A stretch of DNA of 64,000 bases, from contig CANHRG010000002.1 of assembly GCA_947463785.1 (NCBI GenBank), positions 124,001-188,000 of the forward strand. Direction: 5' to 3'. Positions 1 through 8,598 of this stretch are shown here, piece after piece. The position numbers and the translations under genes are program-made. This DNA is from Sphingobacteriaceae bacterium (lineage in GTDB: Bacteria; Bacteroidota; Bacteroidia; Sphingobacteriales; Sphingobacteriaceae). Position 1 is the first letter of the stretch; every line of letters starts with the position of its first letter. Under the pieces are notes generated by a model that saw only the letters and a list, made by a program, of their open reading frames with translations, was not told where the DNA came from and searched no databases.

Positions 1-701
1 GAACAAGAGAGATCCTTATCCAATACCAAAAAAAATTTCCTAAAACTATTACGCTGAACTTACGCTCAAAAAGAGGAACAGGAATTCCGGGAAAAGAAAA
101 TTTCGTCTCGACTTTGGAAATGTGCAAGGGGGAGTATATCTCGCTTTGTGATGGTGATGACTATTGGACAGATCCATTAAAACTTCAAAAGCAAGTTGAT
201 TTTCTGGAAAATAATACTGACTATTCTATATGCTTCACAGATTATCTTTCTTTTCATCAACAAAAAAATACTTATTCGAAATCCAATATTTATAACGTCC
301 TGTGTAATCGAGATGAGTTTGAATTAAAAGATATCATAAAGTTTAATTTTATCCCAACACTCACTGTTGTTTATCGTAACACATTTAGCCCTCTACCTAA
401 AGAGTTTGAGCAACTTTATCCGGGTGACTGGCCATTGCATGTTTTAAATGCCAGAAATGGAAAAATAAAATTCTTACCTATGATTTCGGCGGTTTATCGA
501 ATGCACGAATCCGGGGTATGTTCCTCATCAAAACCAATAGAAAATTATAAAAGGTACCTAAAGTCAATTGGTATTATGCAAACTTGGTTTAGTAAATCGA
601 GCTATTCTATAATTCATGCATTCTTTGTAGCTAGAATGATAATCTACAAAGATATTCTGAAGTATTTCATTAAAACAAAATTGATAAGGTGGGTAAAATA
701 A
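1..701 (+). CDS. Glycosyltransferase family 2, 5'-truncated by the window edge
   Basis: The open frame runs from base 3 with no stop, so the gene begins before the window; the ATG at 114 lies inside the catalytic domain and is not the true start. The visible part starts within the GT-A fold: a nucleotide-binding stretch ending in DGDDYW, the DxD-type motif that coordinates Mn/Mg and the sugar nucleotide, then an acceptor-side half (WPLHVLNARNGK). The family transfers a sugar from a nucleotide donor to a lipid-linked glycan on the cytoplasmic face of the inner membrane. It overlaps the next gene by 13 bp, so it belongs to the same polysaccharide operon. Donor and linkage cannot be read from the sequence. 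Confidence 0.85.
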   Translation, partial: TREILIQYQKKFPKTITLNLRSKRGTGIPGKENFVSTLEMCKGEYISLCDGDDYWTDPLKLQKQVDFLENNTDYSICFTDYLSFHQQKNTYSKSNIYNVLCNRDEFELKDIIKFNFIPTLTVVYRNTFSPLPKEFEQLYPGDWPLHVLNARNGKIKFLPMISAVYRMHESGVCSSSKPIENYKRYLKSIGIMQTWFSKSSYSIIHAFFVARMIIYKDILKYFIKTKLIRWVK

Positions 702-1567
702 TTGTAAGGCTTACCGGAGGATTAGGTAATCAAATGCACCAATATGCATTTGGGTTATATTTACAAAAGCTTACAAAATTTGAGTTATTAATTGATGTAA
801 ACTTTTTGCATTTAGATGCTTCAAGATTAAATATCACCAAACGCAATTTTGAATTAGATAACTTTCAAATTACAGCAACAAAGTACTCTGCATTACTCTC
901 AAATTATTACTTAAATGTTTTATTGTTGAGATCAGCGATGCTGAGGTGGATTCTAATTAACTTATTTGGTATTAATTATGTAATTAATAATTCACTCTCT
1001 GCCACCGATCTTAAAAAGTCTAAAATCATTTATGTTAATGGGGTATTTGGAACTGTATCTCAATACATGGAGGTGCTAGGTGAAATCAAAAAGGAGTTTG
1101 CTGTTAACCCAAATTATCAGCAGATTAAACTGAATGTTGACAAATCAATAGTAAAACAGAATTCGGTAGCAGTTCACGTTCGCCGAACTGACTATCTGAA
1201 ATCTGGAAGTATACATGCTGTTCTAGATATAGATTATTACAAAAAAGCTTTCGACGTAATACTAAAAGAAATTCCTAATCCATCTTTTTATTTATTTGGA
1301 GATGATGAGTTATGGATTAAGAATAATCTGCTATCTATTTTGCCCGATGCCACCTTCCTTAATTACAAAGGAGAGCATGCTGCACTTTTTGATTTTAGTG
1401 CTATGTCTTATTGTGAACATATGGTTACATCAAACAGTACTTTTTCTTGGTGGGCAACATTAATGGGCTGTACAGAAACTAGTATAGTAGTTGCTCCTTA
1501 CCGCTGGTTAAGACAAGAAAGTTTAGATGTAACAAATGCATATCCACCAAACTGGTATGTTATTTAA
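689..1567 (+). CDS. Glycosyltransferase family 11 (alpha-1,2-fucosyltransferase-like)
   Basis: 292 aa, GTG start, about the usual GT11 length. The N-terminal GGLGNQMHQYAFG matches the family's first conserved block, and HVRRTDYL near residue 160 is the HxRRxD block that binds GDP-fucose. The C-terminal SNSTFSWWA is the third block. Known members transfer fucose from GDP-L-fucose in alpha-1,2 linkage to galactose or GalNAc of O-antigens and capsules. The start inside the preceding gene (13-bp overlap) suggests translational coupling. Fucose as donor is inferred from family membership; no GDP-fucose synthesis genes are visible here, so they would have to lie upstream of the window. Confidence 0.88.
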   Translation: MGKIIVRLTGGLGNQMHQYAFGLYLQKLTKFELLIDVNFLHLDASRLNITKRNFELDNFQITATKYSALLSNYYLNVLLLRSAMLRWILINLFGINYVINNSLSATDLKKSKIIYVNGVFGTVSQYMEVLGEIKKEFAVNPNYQQIKLNVDKSIVKQNSVAVHVRRTDYLKSGSIHAVLDIDYYKKAFDVILKEIPNPSFYLFGDDELWIKNNLLSILPDATFLNYKGEHAALFDFSAMSYCEHMVTSNSTFSWWATLMGCTETSIVVAPYRWLRQESLDVTNAYPPNWYVI

Positions 1568-2918
1568 TAGATTTGTTCAAAAAATCAGATTTCTTTTTGG
1601 TTTAGATCTTAAAAAAATCTACAAATCAGAAGAATTGTTGTGGATAATTTTTGGACAGCTTGGTTCTTTAATTTTGGGTTTTGGGGTTATTAAACTACTA
1701 ACCAAAATGTCTCCTGGTGAATTCGGGCTTTATAGTCTAATCTTAACCATCTCTGCATTAGTTTCTGCTATTCTATTTGGGCCTGCCGAACAAGGTTTTT
1801 TAAGATATTATTTTGAGTTTAAGAAAAAGGGTCTTCTAGAAACGTTTTTTCAGCAGATACTGAAATTCATACTTTTTGCTACAATTTTTCTTTTAGTATT
1901 GTCGATTCCCGCCAGTATCTTTTTGAAAGATAAACTGCATATTGTGGCTGAAAAGCGGGATTATTTGTTCTACTTTCTAACTACTTTTTTTGTTGTCTTA
2001 ACTAGTGCTTCAACCATTTCCAGTTCCTTTTTAAATCTTTTTCGTGAACGCAAAATAAATGCTAAGTATCAAATATTGGAAAGAGCAATATCCCTTACTT
2101 TACTAATCCTAATTGTATATACATTCGGAATTGATCTATTTAAAGTTATTTTAAGCCTATGTATTACTTTAATTATTGTGCTATTATTTAAGTTCAAAAC
2201 ATTAAAAAACTACATAGTTCCCAACCACACAACAGTTTCACCAGACGAATTGAAAGTTCTTAATGGAAGACTGCTGTTTTTTTGCTTACCATTTATTGTT
2301 TGGGGAATTACTGGATGGTTGCAAAATAGTAGTGATAAATGGATTATATCAAGTAATCTTTCACTTGCTGAGGTTGGCGTATTTGCATTATTAAGCACAG
2401 TTTCTAACTATCTTATTGCAATGCCTATTGGTTTATTTACCCAGTTTATCAGTCCAATAGTGCTCTCAAAATCTATAGAAGGAAATGGTGATCAAGATCA
2501 AAAGACGGCATCAAGGATTTTTAAGCAAAGCATTGTTTTTTGTTCAGTGTATGTACTTGTCATAAGCACAACATCTATTTATTGGGCCGATTTAATACTT
2601 AGACTGATAAGTAATTCTCAATATGTATTACCTCAAAAATATTTATTGGGATTATTGTGCTTGGGCGGTGGTATTTTTCAAATAGCACAGATTCTTACCG
2701 TAAAAGGAATTATTCATGATAAACCATCAATCTATCTTATCCCAAAGATACTATCAGGATGTATAGCAGTTATTCTTAATATCATACTGATTAAACATAA
2801 CCAAATATTAGGTATAGCTATTGCAATGTGCATTACTAGTATATGTTATTTATTCCTTGTTCTTACAGTCAATTTGATTGGTTTAAAAAATAAGGATACA
2901 ATCCTATCTTACAAATGA
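1557..2918 (+). CDS. Polysaccharide flippase, Wzx-like (MATE/MOP superfamily)
   Basis: About 453 aa with many hydrophobic segments spread over the whole length, the pattern of the 12-14-helix PST/Wzx exporters. Early residues (GQLGSLILGFGVIKLLTK, then PGEFGLYSL) resemble the conserved start of polysaccharide biosynthesis proteins. The role would be to flip undecaprenyl-PP-linked repeat units across the inner membrane. The frame is open from ATG 1536, but I prefer ATG 1557 because it gives an 11-bp overlap with the GT11 gene and puts the start just ahead of the basic, amphipathic N-terminus. It ends in an ATGA overlap with the next gene. Confidence 0.82.
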   Translation: MLFNRFVQKIRFLFGLDLKKIYKSEELLWIIFGQLGSLILGFGVIKLLTKMSPGEFGLYSLILTISALVSAILFGPAEQGFLRYYFEFKKKGLLETFFQQILKFILFATIFLLVLSIPASIFLKDKLHIVAEKRDYLFYFLTTFFVVLTSASTISSSFLNLFRERKINAKYQILERAISLTLLILIVYTFGIDLFKVILSLCITLIIVLLFKFKTLKNYIVPNHTTVSPDELKVLNGRLLFFCLPFIVWGITGWLQNSSDKWIISSNLSLAEVGVFALLSTVSNYLIAMPIGLFTQFISPIVLSKSIEGNGDQDQKTASRIFKQSIVFCSVYVLVISTTSIYWADLILRLISNSQYVLPQKYLLGLLCLGGGIFQIAQILTVKGIIHDKPSIYLIPKILSGCIAVILNIILIKHNQILGIAIAMCITSICYLFLVLTVNLIGLKNKDTILSYK

Positions 2919-4177
2919 AAATCTTGCACTTGGTAGAGTTTTACGATCCATTCCAAAATGGAATGCAGCAAGTAGTAAAGCAGCTCTCTGAGAGATTAGC
3001 AGCCAAGGGGCATCAAATAACTATTGGCACAAGTTATAATCAAAGTAGAGATTACGCTATACTAAATGGGGTACAAATTGAGCAATTTAAAATTGACGGT
3101 AACCTAATCAAAGGGATAAACGGTTCTGACGAAGAGGTTGTAAGATTTAAAAAATTTGTTTTCGAAAATAATTTTGATGTCATTACCATTTTTGCTGCCC
3201 AACAATGGACATGCGATTTAATAATATCAGATATTCATCTCTTCCGGGGAAAGAAAGTGTTTGTCCCGACTGGATTTTCTGGTCTTAATGACCCTAGTTT
3301 CATTGAATATTATAAATCAATGAAAAATTGGATGCAATACTTTGATAAAAATGTTTTTCTTTCCGAACATTATCAGGATTATACGTTTGCTGATAAACAT
3401 GGATTGAAAAATTGTACAATAATTCCAAATGGTGCTGCAATAGAAGAGTTCGAATCTGAGCCTATAAACATTAAGGCACATCTAGGAATCCCTCAAAGTA
3501 CTCGAATTATTTTAACCCTAGGATCTCATACCGGTTTAAAAGGTCATAAAGAGGCTGTTAAGATATTCAATAGGGCACAACTTGAAAACTCTATTCTACT
3601 TATAGTGGGAAATTCTCCCCAAAAAGGAAACCAAATTAGGTTTTTCTATTCAAATTTACTCAAATCAATACTGAATAGATTTTCCTGCTTAATAAAGAAA
3701 AAATGGGTGGTAAGCTGCTATTGGAAGTGCAAATACACAGCAATGATCAGTAAGATTCAAAAGTTTCTGGGCATAAGTAGAAACTTAATAATCACAACCG
3801 AGCTGAATAGACAACAAATAATCTCTGCCTTTAAACAATCAGATTTATTCTTGTTTCCATCAAATATTGAATGCTCTCCTTTAGTATTGTTTGAAGCTAT
3901 GGCAGCTAAACTACCATTTTTAACTTCAGATGTTGGAAATGCAAAAGAATTAGCACAAAGTACTAATTCTGGAAGGGTATTGCCTACTACAATAGATACT
4001 TTTGGTTATTCAAGTGTAGATATAATTCGATCGGCTGAGATGCTAAAAAATTTATTTACTGATAATATTTCTTTGAATCAATTGAGTAAAAACGGTTTCG
4101 AAGCTGTACAATCAAAATACAATTGGGAGAGCATAGCTGCTCAATATTCAAGACTATACCAATCTTTAATTAAATAG
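2915..4177 (+). CDS. Glycosyltransferase family 4 (GT-B)
   Basis: 420 aa. The start codon overlaps the flippase stop (ATGA). The N-terminal VEFYDPFQNGMQQVV and the C-terminal E-x7-E block (ECSPLVLFEAMAA) are typical of retaining GT4 enzymes that use nucleotide sugars. An unusual basic and aromatic insertion of about 50 residues (around residues 232-285, with many Lys/Arg/Trp/Tyr) sits between the LIVGNSPQKGN strand and the LIITTEL strand of the C-terminal domain. It could be a membrane-facing or partner-binding element. The donor sugar is unknown. It belongs to the polysaccharide operon by tight packing. Confidence 0.85.
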   Translation: MKILHLVEFYDPFQNGMQQVVKQLSERLAAKGHQITIGTSYNQSRDYAILNGVQIEQFKIDGNLIKGINGSDEEVVRFKKFVFENNFDVITIFAAQQWTCDLIISDIHLFRGKKVFVPTGFSGLNDPSFIEYYKSMKNWMQYFDKNVFLSEHYQDYTFADKHGLKNCTIIPNGAAIEEFESEPINIKAHLGIPQSTRIILTLGSHTGLKGHKEAVKIFNRAQLENSILLIVGNSPQKGNQIRFFYSNLLKSILNRFSCLIKKKWVVSCYWKCKYTAMISKIQKFLGISRNLIITTELNRQQIISAFKQSDLFLFPSNIECSPLVLFEAMAAKLPFLTSDVGNAKELAQSTNSGRVLPTTIDTFGYSSVDIIRSAEMLKNLFTDNISLNQLSKNGFEAVQSKYNWESIAAQYSRLYQSLIK

Positions 4178-4203
4178 AAGGAATAATCACGAATAAGTTT
4201 TCA

Positions 4204-5436
4204 ATGAACCTCCATTCGCCTAGGCAAGTAAAAGACGATGTTTTTTTAAATCATTACTTGTTGTTTGTATTTATTTCTGCATTCATTTTTTTTCTGCAAA
4301 ATTTTCTTTCAGAATCTGATTTCAAGTTTGGCATTTTTATACCAGATGTTTCAAAAATGTCTCAAACTTTAGATTATATAAACGAAGGCTCAACAGATGC
4401 AATTTCAAGCGGCTTTTTTGGTATATATTTAATATACAAACCCGCTTGGATAATTCACCCAGCCTTTTGCATAATAATTAATTTGATTTTTATATACTAC
4501 TCTTTTAAGTTGATTAGAGACGTTTTTGTAATCAATGGACACCTGAAATCGGTAGTATACTGGGGCCTGCTATTAAACCCGTATTTATTTTTAGCAGTTA
4601 CTGGTCCCAATAAGGAGATACCGCTAATTTTTGGAACATTATACATCCTAAAAGTTTTAATACTAAAACCCAGGTTGGGTTTATTAAAGGCATGCCTATT
4701 ACTCTTTTTTATGTTTTTTATAAGAGATGGATACGCAGTAATTTTAGCATTATCATTAATCCTTTTTTCTAGCTCTTGGGGTTCAAGCAAAAGGAAATTC
4801 TTACTTGGTATCCTCTTTCTGTCGTTAGTTGCAGTGTCTATTGATTGGGTTTTCGAGAATCTTACCGTATTTGAGCGTAATGTTATATTAAGTCAAACCA
4901 TCGGCCAAGACCAAAATTCTTCTGCTTTTATTGGCGATTTTTTGACTAGCAATAATGGTTTTATTGCTTCTATTTTCAAATATTTAATAAGATTTATTTA
5001 CAATAGTTTTACTCTTGGATTATACCCTGTTATATTTTCTACCAATGGATCAATATATCTGCTCGGAATGGCTTATTGGTTTTTTGGAATTACAGTTGCC
5101 CTTTGTGTGATTACAATAGGTTATATTCATTTTAAACGAATTATTCATAATTCACCATCCCCCGAATTATTTCACAAGATTACTTACTGGTCATGCTTTG
5201 TGCTTCTAGCAATTAGTGTTTCTCTCTTTATACAGCCCAGGTATTTTATGCCAGTCTTACCTATATTGTTCCCACTTTTTTGCTTGGCGTCTTTAAAAAT
5301 AAGAGTGAAGTTATCTCTGTTGGTTCTAGCCTTTGTAATGTTATGGATTACTTCTTACTCAGTTTTGGGCAAACCAATGGGAATGGTAGACTTCACGAAA
5401 TCAGAGTTTCTGAGCCCATCGTTCTTGATTGGTTAA
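4204..5436 (+). CDS. Multi-pass membrane protein, probable Wzy-type O-antigen/EPS polymerase
   Basis: 410 aa, almost entirely hydrophobic segments separated by short loops, consistent with about 10 helices. A GPNKEIPLIFG segment in the middle resembles a motif seen in EpsG/Wzy-like polymerases. A periplasmic loop around residues 215-255 carries the few charged residues. It is the only polymerase candidate between the flippase and the remaining transferases. Wzy proteins diverge so strongly in sequence that topology and context carry the call, which is inference. Start: ATG 4204, 26 bp after the preceding stop. Confidence 0.65.
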   Translation: MNLHSPRQVKDDVFLNHYLLFVFISAFIFFLQNFLSESDFKFGIFIPDVSKMSQTLDYINEGSTDAISSGFFGIYLIYKPAWIIHPAFCIIINLIFIYYSFKLIRDVFVINGHLKSVVYWGLLLNPYLFLAVTGPNKEIPLIFGTLYILKVLILKPRLGLLKACLLLFFMFFIRDGYAVILALSLILFSSSWGSSKRKFLLGILFLSLVAVSIDWVFENLTVFERNVILSQTIGQDQNSSAFIGDFLTSNNGFIASIFKYLIRFIYNSFTLGLYPVIFSTNGSIYLLGMAYWFFGITVALCVITIGYIHFKRIIHNSPSPELFHKITYWSCFVLLAISVSLFIQPRYFMPVLPILFPLFCLASLKIRVKLSLLVLAFVMLWITSYSVLGKPMGMVDFTKSEFLSPSFLIG

Positions 5437-5545
5437 CACAATCATTTGAAGGTATGGTAATCCGAATTCTGAAATGTATTTGAGTAATAAAAAGTTATTT
5501 CTAAATACTTTTCAATCAGCTGAAAAACAAAAAGCTTAAGCAATT

Positions 5546-6424
5546 GTGGATGAATTAATAACAGTTGGTATTCCATTTTTTAATCCAGGTAAGCATTTAT
5601 TTGAGTGTTTGAATTCTGTTATTAAACAAACACATTCGAATATTGAAATCTTACTTATCGATGATGGCTCTACAGATGATTCACTAGTAATTATTGAGGA
5701 ATTAATAAAAAAGGATAGCAGAATTAAACTAGTCTCAGATGGTAAAAATAGAGGCCTAATTGCACGGTTAAATCAGATTATTCAAATGGCAAAAGGTAAA
5801 TACATTGCTCGTATGGATGCTGATGATATCATGCTGCCTCAACGATTAGAAACTCAGTTAAACTATTTTAGAGCAAATCCCGATGTTGATATTGTGTCAA
5901 CAGCAGCTTATACAATTGATCAAAATAATAAGCCAATAGGATTTAGGGGGGATCATGTTCAATCTAAGTTAACTCTTGGTAAATTATTAAAGAAAAATCC
6001 AATTATTCATCCCTCAATTCTAGTTAGATCTTTATGGTATCAAAATAATCTTTACGACTCCCGATATTTCAGAGCAGAAGATCTGGAGTTGTGGTGTCGC
6101 ACAGTACAAAATGTTAAAATTCACATGCTCGCAGAACCATTAATATTGTACAGAGAGGGGAATGTAAATGTAAAGAATTATAACAGTACAATGAGAACAT
6201 TAAGAAAAATATATAAGGTATACGGGAAGAATGTTTTCACTCCTTTGGGACTTTATAAATATATATCTCATACATATTTAAAATCACTGGTTTATTCACT
6301 TTTCGGCCTTGCAAATATGCAATATCTACTTACTTTGGATAGAAGCTCCAAATTGAGCAACAGTGAAAAAATTAAATTGTCTGCTATTATATCGGCATTG
6401 AAATTGAACGATCATGCTAATTAA
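5546..6424 (+). CDS. Glycosyltransferase family 2
   Basis: 292 aa with a GTG start; no in-frame ATG is better placed. GT-A fold features are in order: VGIPFFNPGKHL at the N-terminus, the nucleotide-binding LLIDDGSTDDSL, and then ARMDADD, which is the DxD metal-binding motif. RAEDLELWCR is the ED acceptor/catalytic-base region near residue 190. The C-terminal 80 residues are more hydrophobic and may attach to the membrane. A 109-bp gap with no obvious promoter separates it from the polymerase gene, and 9 bp separate it from the following GT4 gene. Substrates cannot be assigned. Confidence 0.87.
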   Translation: MDELITVGIPFFNPGKHLFECLNSVIKQTHSNIEILLIDDGSTDDSLVIIEELIKKDSRIKLVSDGKNRGLIARLNQIIQMAKGKYIARMDADDIMLPQRLETQLNYFRANPDVDIVSTAAYTIDQNNKPIGFRGDHVQSKLTLGKLLKKNPIIHPSILVRSLWYQNNLYDSRYFRAEDLELWCRTVQNVKIHMLAEPLILYREGNVNVKNYNSTMRTLRKIYKVYGKNVFTPLGLYKYISHTYLKSLVYSLFGLANMQYLLTLDRSSKLSNSEKIKLSAIISALKLNDHAN

Positions 6425-6433
6425 ATTTTTGTT

Positions 6434-7483
6434 ATGAAAAAAAAGCTGGCATTCATAATTACTAAAAGTGAAATTGGAGGAGCTCAGAAGTTTGTCTTTG
6501 ATCAAATTCAAATACTCACAAATCATTATGATTTATATATTGTAACAAATAGAAATGGTTGGTTGATAAGATCGACAGTTGATAAGGTTAAAGCAAATTA
6601 TTTGGATATCAGGATTGAAAGTTTTCTCTCCTTAAGTTTCTTAATCAGCTTAATTAAGTTTCTAAAATCGAATAAAATTGACACCATAGTATGTAATTCT
6701 GCAAATGCAGGTTTCTATGGTAGATTAGCCGGTTTCTTTTGTAATTGTAAATGCTTTTATGTTTCTCATGGATGGTCTGCAATATATAACGGAGGTAAAT
6801 TGTCTTTTGTTTTTAAGTTAATAGAGAGGTTTCTGTCTAGTATTTCTCACTCAATCTTATGTATTTCAACCTCCGATTATAAGATTGCAAGTGACACTAT
6901 AAATATATCCTCGCAGAAACTTAAACTAATCCCAAACTGTGTTTTTCCACAGGATACTATAAATACTAATATTAAATATCCTCAAGAGCCAATTAAGCTA
7001 TTAACTATTGCCAGATTGAACTATCCTAAAAGAGTTGATTTGTTAATAGAAAGTGTAGAGCAGCTTTATGATAATGTAACGCTTACGATTGTTGGTGATG
7101 GACCTGAAAAAGAAAAGCTTGAAGAAATTGTTAAGAAGCGAAATATCGAAAATGTTGTTTTCAAAGGTGAGATACAAGATTTTTCTGACTTTAAAAGTTT
7201 TGATATTTTCATTTTGTTAAGTGATAGTGAAGGTTTACCAATGTCAGCCTTAGAAGCTATGTCAGCAGGTTTGCCTTTGATTTTGAGTAATGTTGGCGGC
7301 TGTCCAGAGTTGATTGAAAATAATGGAGTTTTGGTTGAAAATAATCCTGTTGAGGTTATCAAGAGTATACAAACTGTGATTGATAATATAGAATCTTATT
7401 CCGCAAATAGCAGTAAGAAATTTGATAAACAATTCAATTTAATAAATAAGAAAGAAGAATATTTGGACTTTTATTTGAGTTAA
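6434..7483 (+). CDS. Glycosyltransferase family 4 (GT-B)
   Basis: 349 aa. It starts FIITKSEIGGAQKFV, the G-rich acceptor loop usual in GT4. The C-terminal domain has LLTIARLNYPKRVD, VGDGPEKEKL and the E-x7-E block (SEGLPMSALEAMSAGLP) that binds the donor nucleotide. This last block is highly conserved, so the enzyme is probably active. It is separated by 9 bp from the upstream GT2 and by no bases from the downstream SDR gene (the stop is directly followed by ATG), which argues for one transcript. WecA-type initiators are often preceded by such GT4/SDR pairs. Confidence 0.88.
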   Translation: MKKKLAFIITKSEIGGAQKFVFDQIQILTNHYDLYIVTNRNGWLIRSTVDKVKANYLDIRIESFLSLSFLISLIKFLKSNKIDTIVCNSANAGFYGRLAGFFCNCKCFYVSHGWSAIYNGGKLSFVFKLIERFLSSISHSILCISTSDYKIASDTINISSQKLKLIPNCVFPQDTINTNIKYPQEPIKLLTIARLNYPKRVDLLIESVEQLYDNVTLTIVGDGPEKEKLEEIVKKRNIENVVFKGEIQDFSDFKSFDIFILLSDSEGLPMSALEAMSAGLPLILSNVGGCPELIENNGVLVENNPVEVIKSIQTVIDNIESYSANSSKKFDKQFNLINKKEEYLDFYLS

Positions 7484-8476
7484 ATGAAAACAATTATTGG
7501 CGGTTCAGGATTTGTAGGTACTAATTTGATAAAAGAGCTGGAAAACTCTGATTATCAAATTCAGAATATTGATAAATCGATTTCTAAAATTTATCCTGAA
7601 TTAACAACAATAGCCGATATTAGGAATAAGAATGAACTACTTTCTACAATTAATTCGAATACGGATACTGTTATTTTACTCGCGGCAGAACACAAAGACA
7701 ATATAGACCCGACAAGTTTGTATTATGATGTGAATGTAGATGGAACCCGAAATGTTTTAAAAGTAATTGAAAAGAACGGGATAAATAATATCATCTTTAC
7801 AAGTTCAGTAGCAGTTTATGGATTAAACAAACCAAATCCTGATGAAAATTCACCAGTAGATCCATTCAACCATTACGGTAAAAGTAAATGGCAGGCAGAA
7901 GAGATACTTCGTGAATGGTACAATAAACATCCACAAAATCGATCATTAACCATCATCAGACCTACGGTTATATTTGGAGAGCGTAATAGAGGAAACGTAT
8001 ACAATTTATTAAAACAAATTGCATCTGGTAAATTCATGATGGTTGGTACTGGAATGAACAAGAAATCGATGGCTTATGTGGGTAATGTTGCAGCATTCAT
8101 AAAACACTGCGTGGAAACTGCCAAGCCGGGCTATCGATTATTTAATTACGTTGATAAACCGGATCTGACCATGAATGAATTGGTAGTCCAAGTTCAAAAA
8201 TGTTTAAATAGAAAAATTAACTCACTACATTTGCCATATACTTTGGGATATTTAGGCGGCTTAAGTTTCGATATATTCTCCAAATTAACAGGTAAAGAAT
8301 TTCCGGTAAGTGCAGTAAGAGTCAAAAAATTTTGTGCCACTACACAGTTTGATTCAAAAATTGCTCATTCATCTGGATTTATTGCACCATATACACTCCA
8401 AGAAGGTCTTCATAGAACACTGAATTACGAGTTTGGTTCAGAAGTTAAAGACAAAATCATCTTTGAATCGGAGTAG
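7484..8476 (+). CDS. NAD(P)-dependent sugar epimerase/dehydratase (extended SDR)
   Basis: 330 aa. The Rossmann motif GGSGFVG (GxxGxxG) is at the N-terminus, followed by LAAEH and FTSSVAVYG, and the active-site YxxxK is present as YGKSK. These define an extended short-chain dehydrogenase acting on a nucleotide sugar, such as a 4-epimerase, 4,6-dehydratase or 4-ketoreductase. The C-terminal substrate-binding half (TMNELVVQVQ, then a long LGYLGGL segment) does not let me choose between these reactions. It starts directly after the GT4 stop and precedes the WecA-like gene, the common order for making and then loading the first sugar of a repeat unit. Confidence 0.85.
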   Translation: MKTIIGGSGFVGTNLIKELENSDYQIQNIDKSISKIYPELTTIADIRNKNELLSTINSNTDTVILLAAEHKDNIDPTSLYYDVNVDGTRNVLKVIEKNGINNIIFTSSVAVYGLNKPNPDENSPVDPFNHYGKSKWQAEEILREWYNKHPQNRSLTIIRPTVIFGERNRGNVYNLLKQIASGKFMMVGTGMNKKSMAYVGNVAAFIKHCVETAKPGYRLFNYVDKPDLTMNELVVQVQKCLNRKINSLHLPYTLGYLGGLSFDIFSKLTGKEFPVSAVRVKKFCATTQFDSKIAHSSGFIAPYTLQEGLHRTLNYEFGSEVKDKIIFESE

Positions 8477-8540
8477 TTATAAATCCGTGAACTTACACAT
8501 TTCACGCATTTCTTTTTCAATTCCTACGATAAATTATAAG

Positions 8541-8548
8541 TATATTTG
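8541..8548 (+). promoter_or_regulatory. Bacteroidota -7 promoter motif before the WecA-like gene
   Basis: TATATTTG matches the TAnnTTTG -7 element of the phylum's primary sigma factor. It lies 50 bp before the ATG at 8599, in the first real gap (122 bp) of the polysaccharide cluster. No clear TTTG -33 element is seen at the expected distance. It would let the initiating transferase be expressed independently of the upstream operon. Confidence 0.45.
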
Positions 8549-8598
8549 AATACAGTTTAGCGTTTAAACCAAAGCTAATAAACCGTATCTAACACCAA

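Noticed and set aside
5280-5483. 67-aa ORF overlapping the end of the polymerase gene
   Set aside because: An out-of-frame shadow over the 3' part of the Wzy-like gene. The longer frame has coherent helices to its stop at 5436, so a frameshift is not supported.
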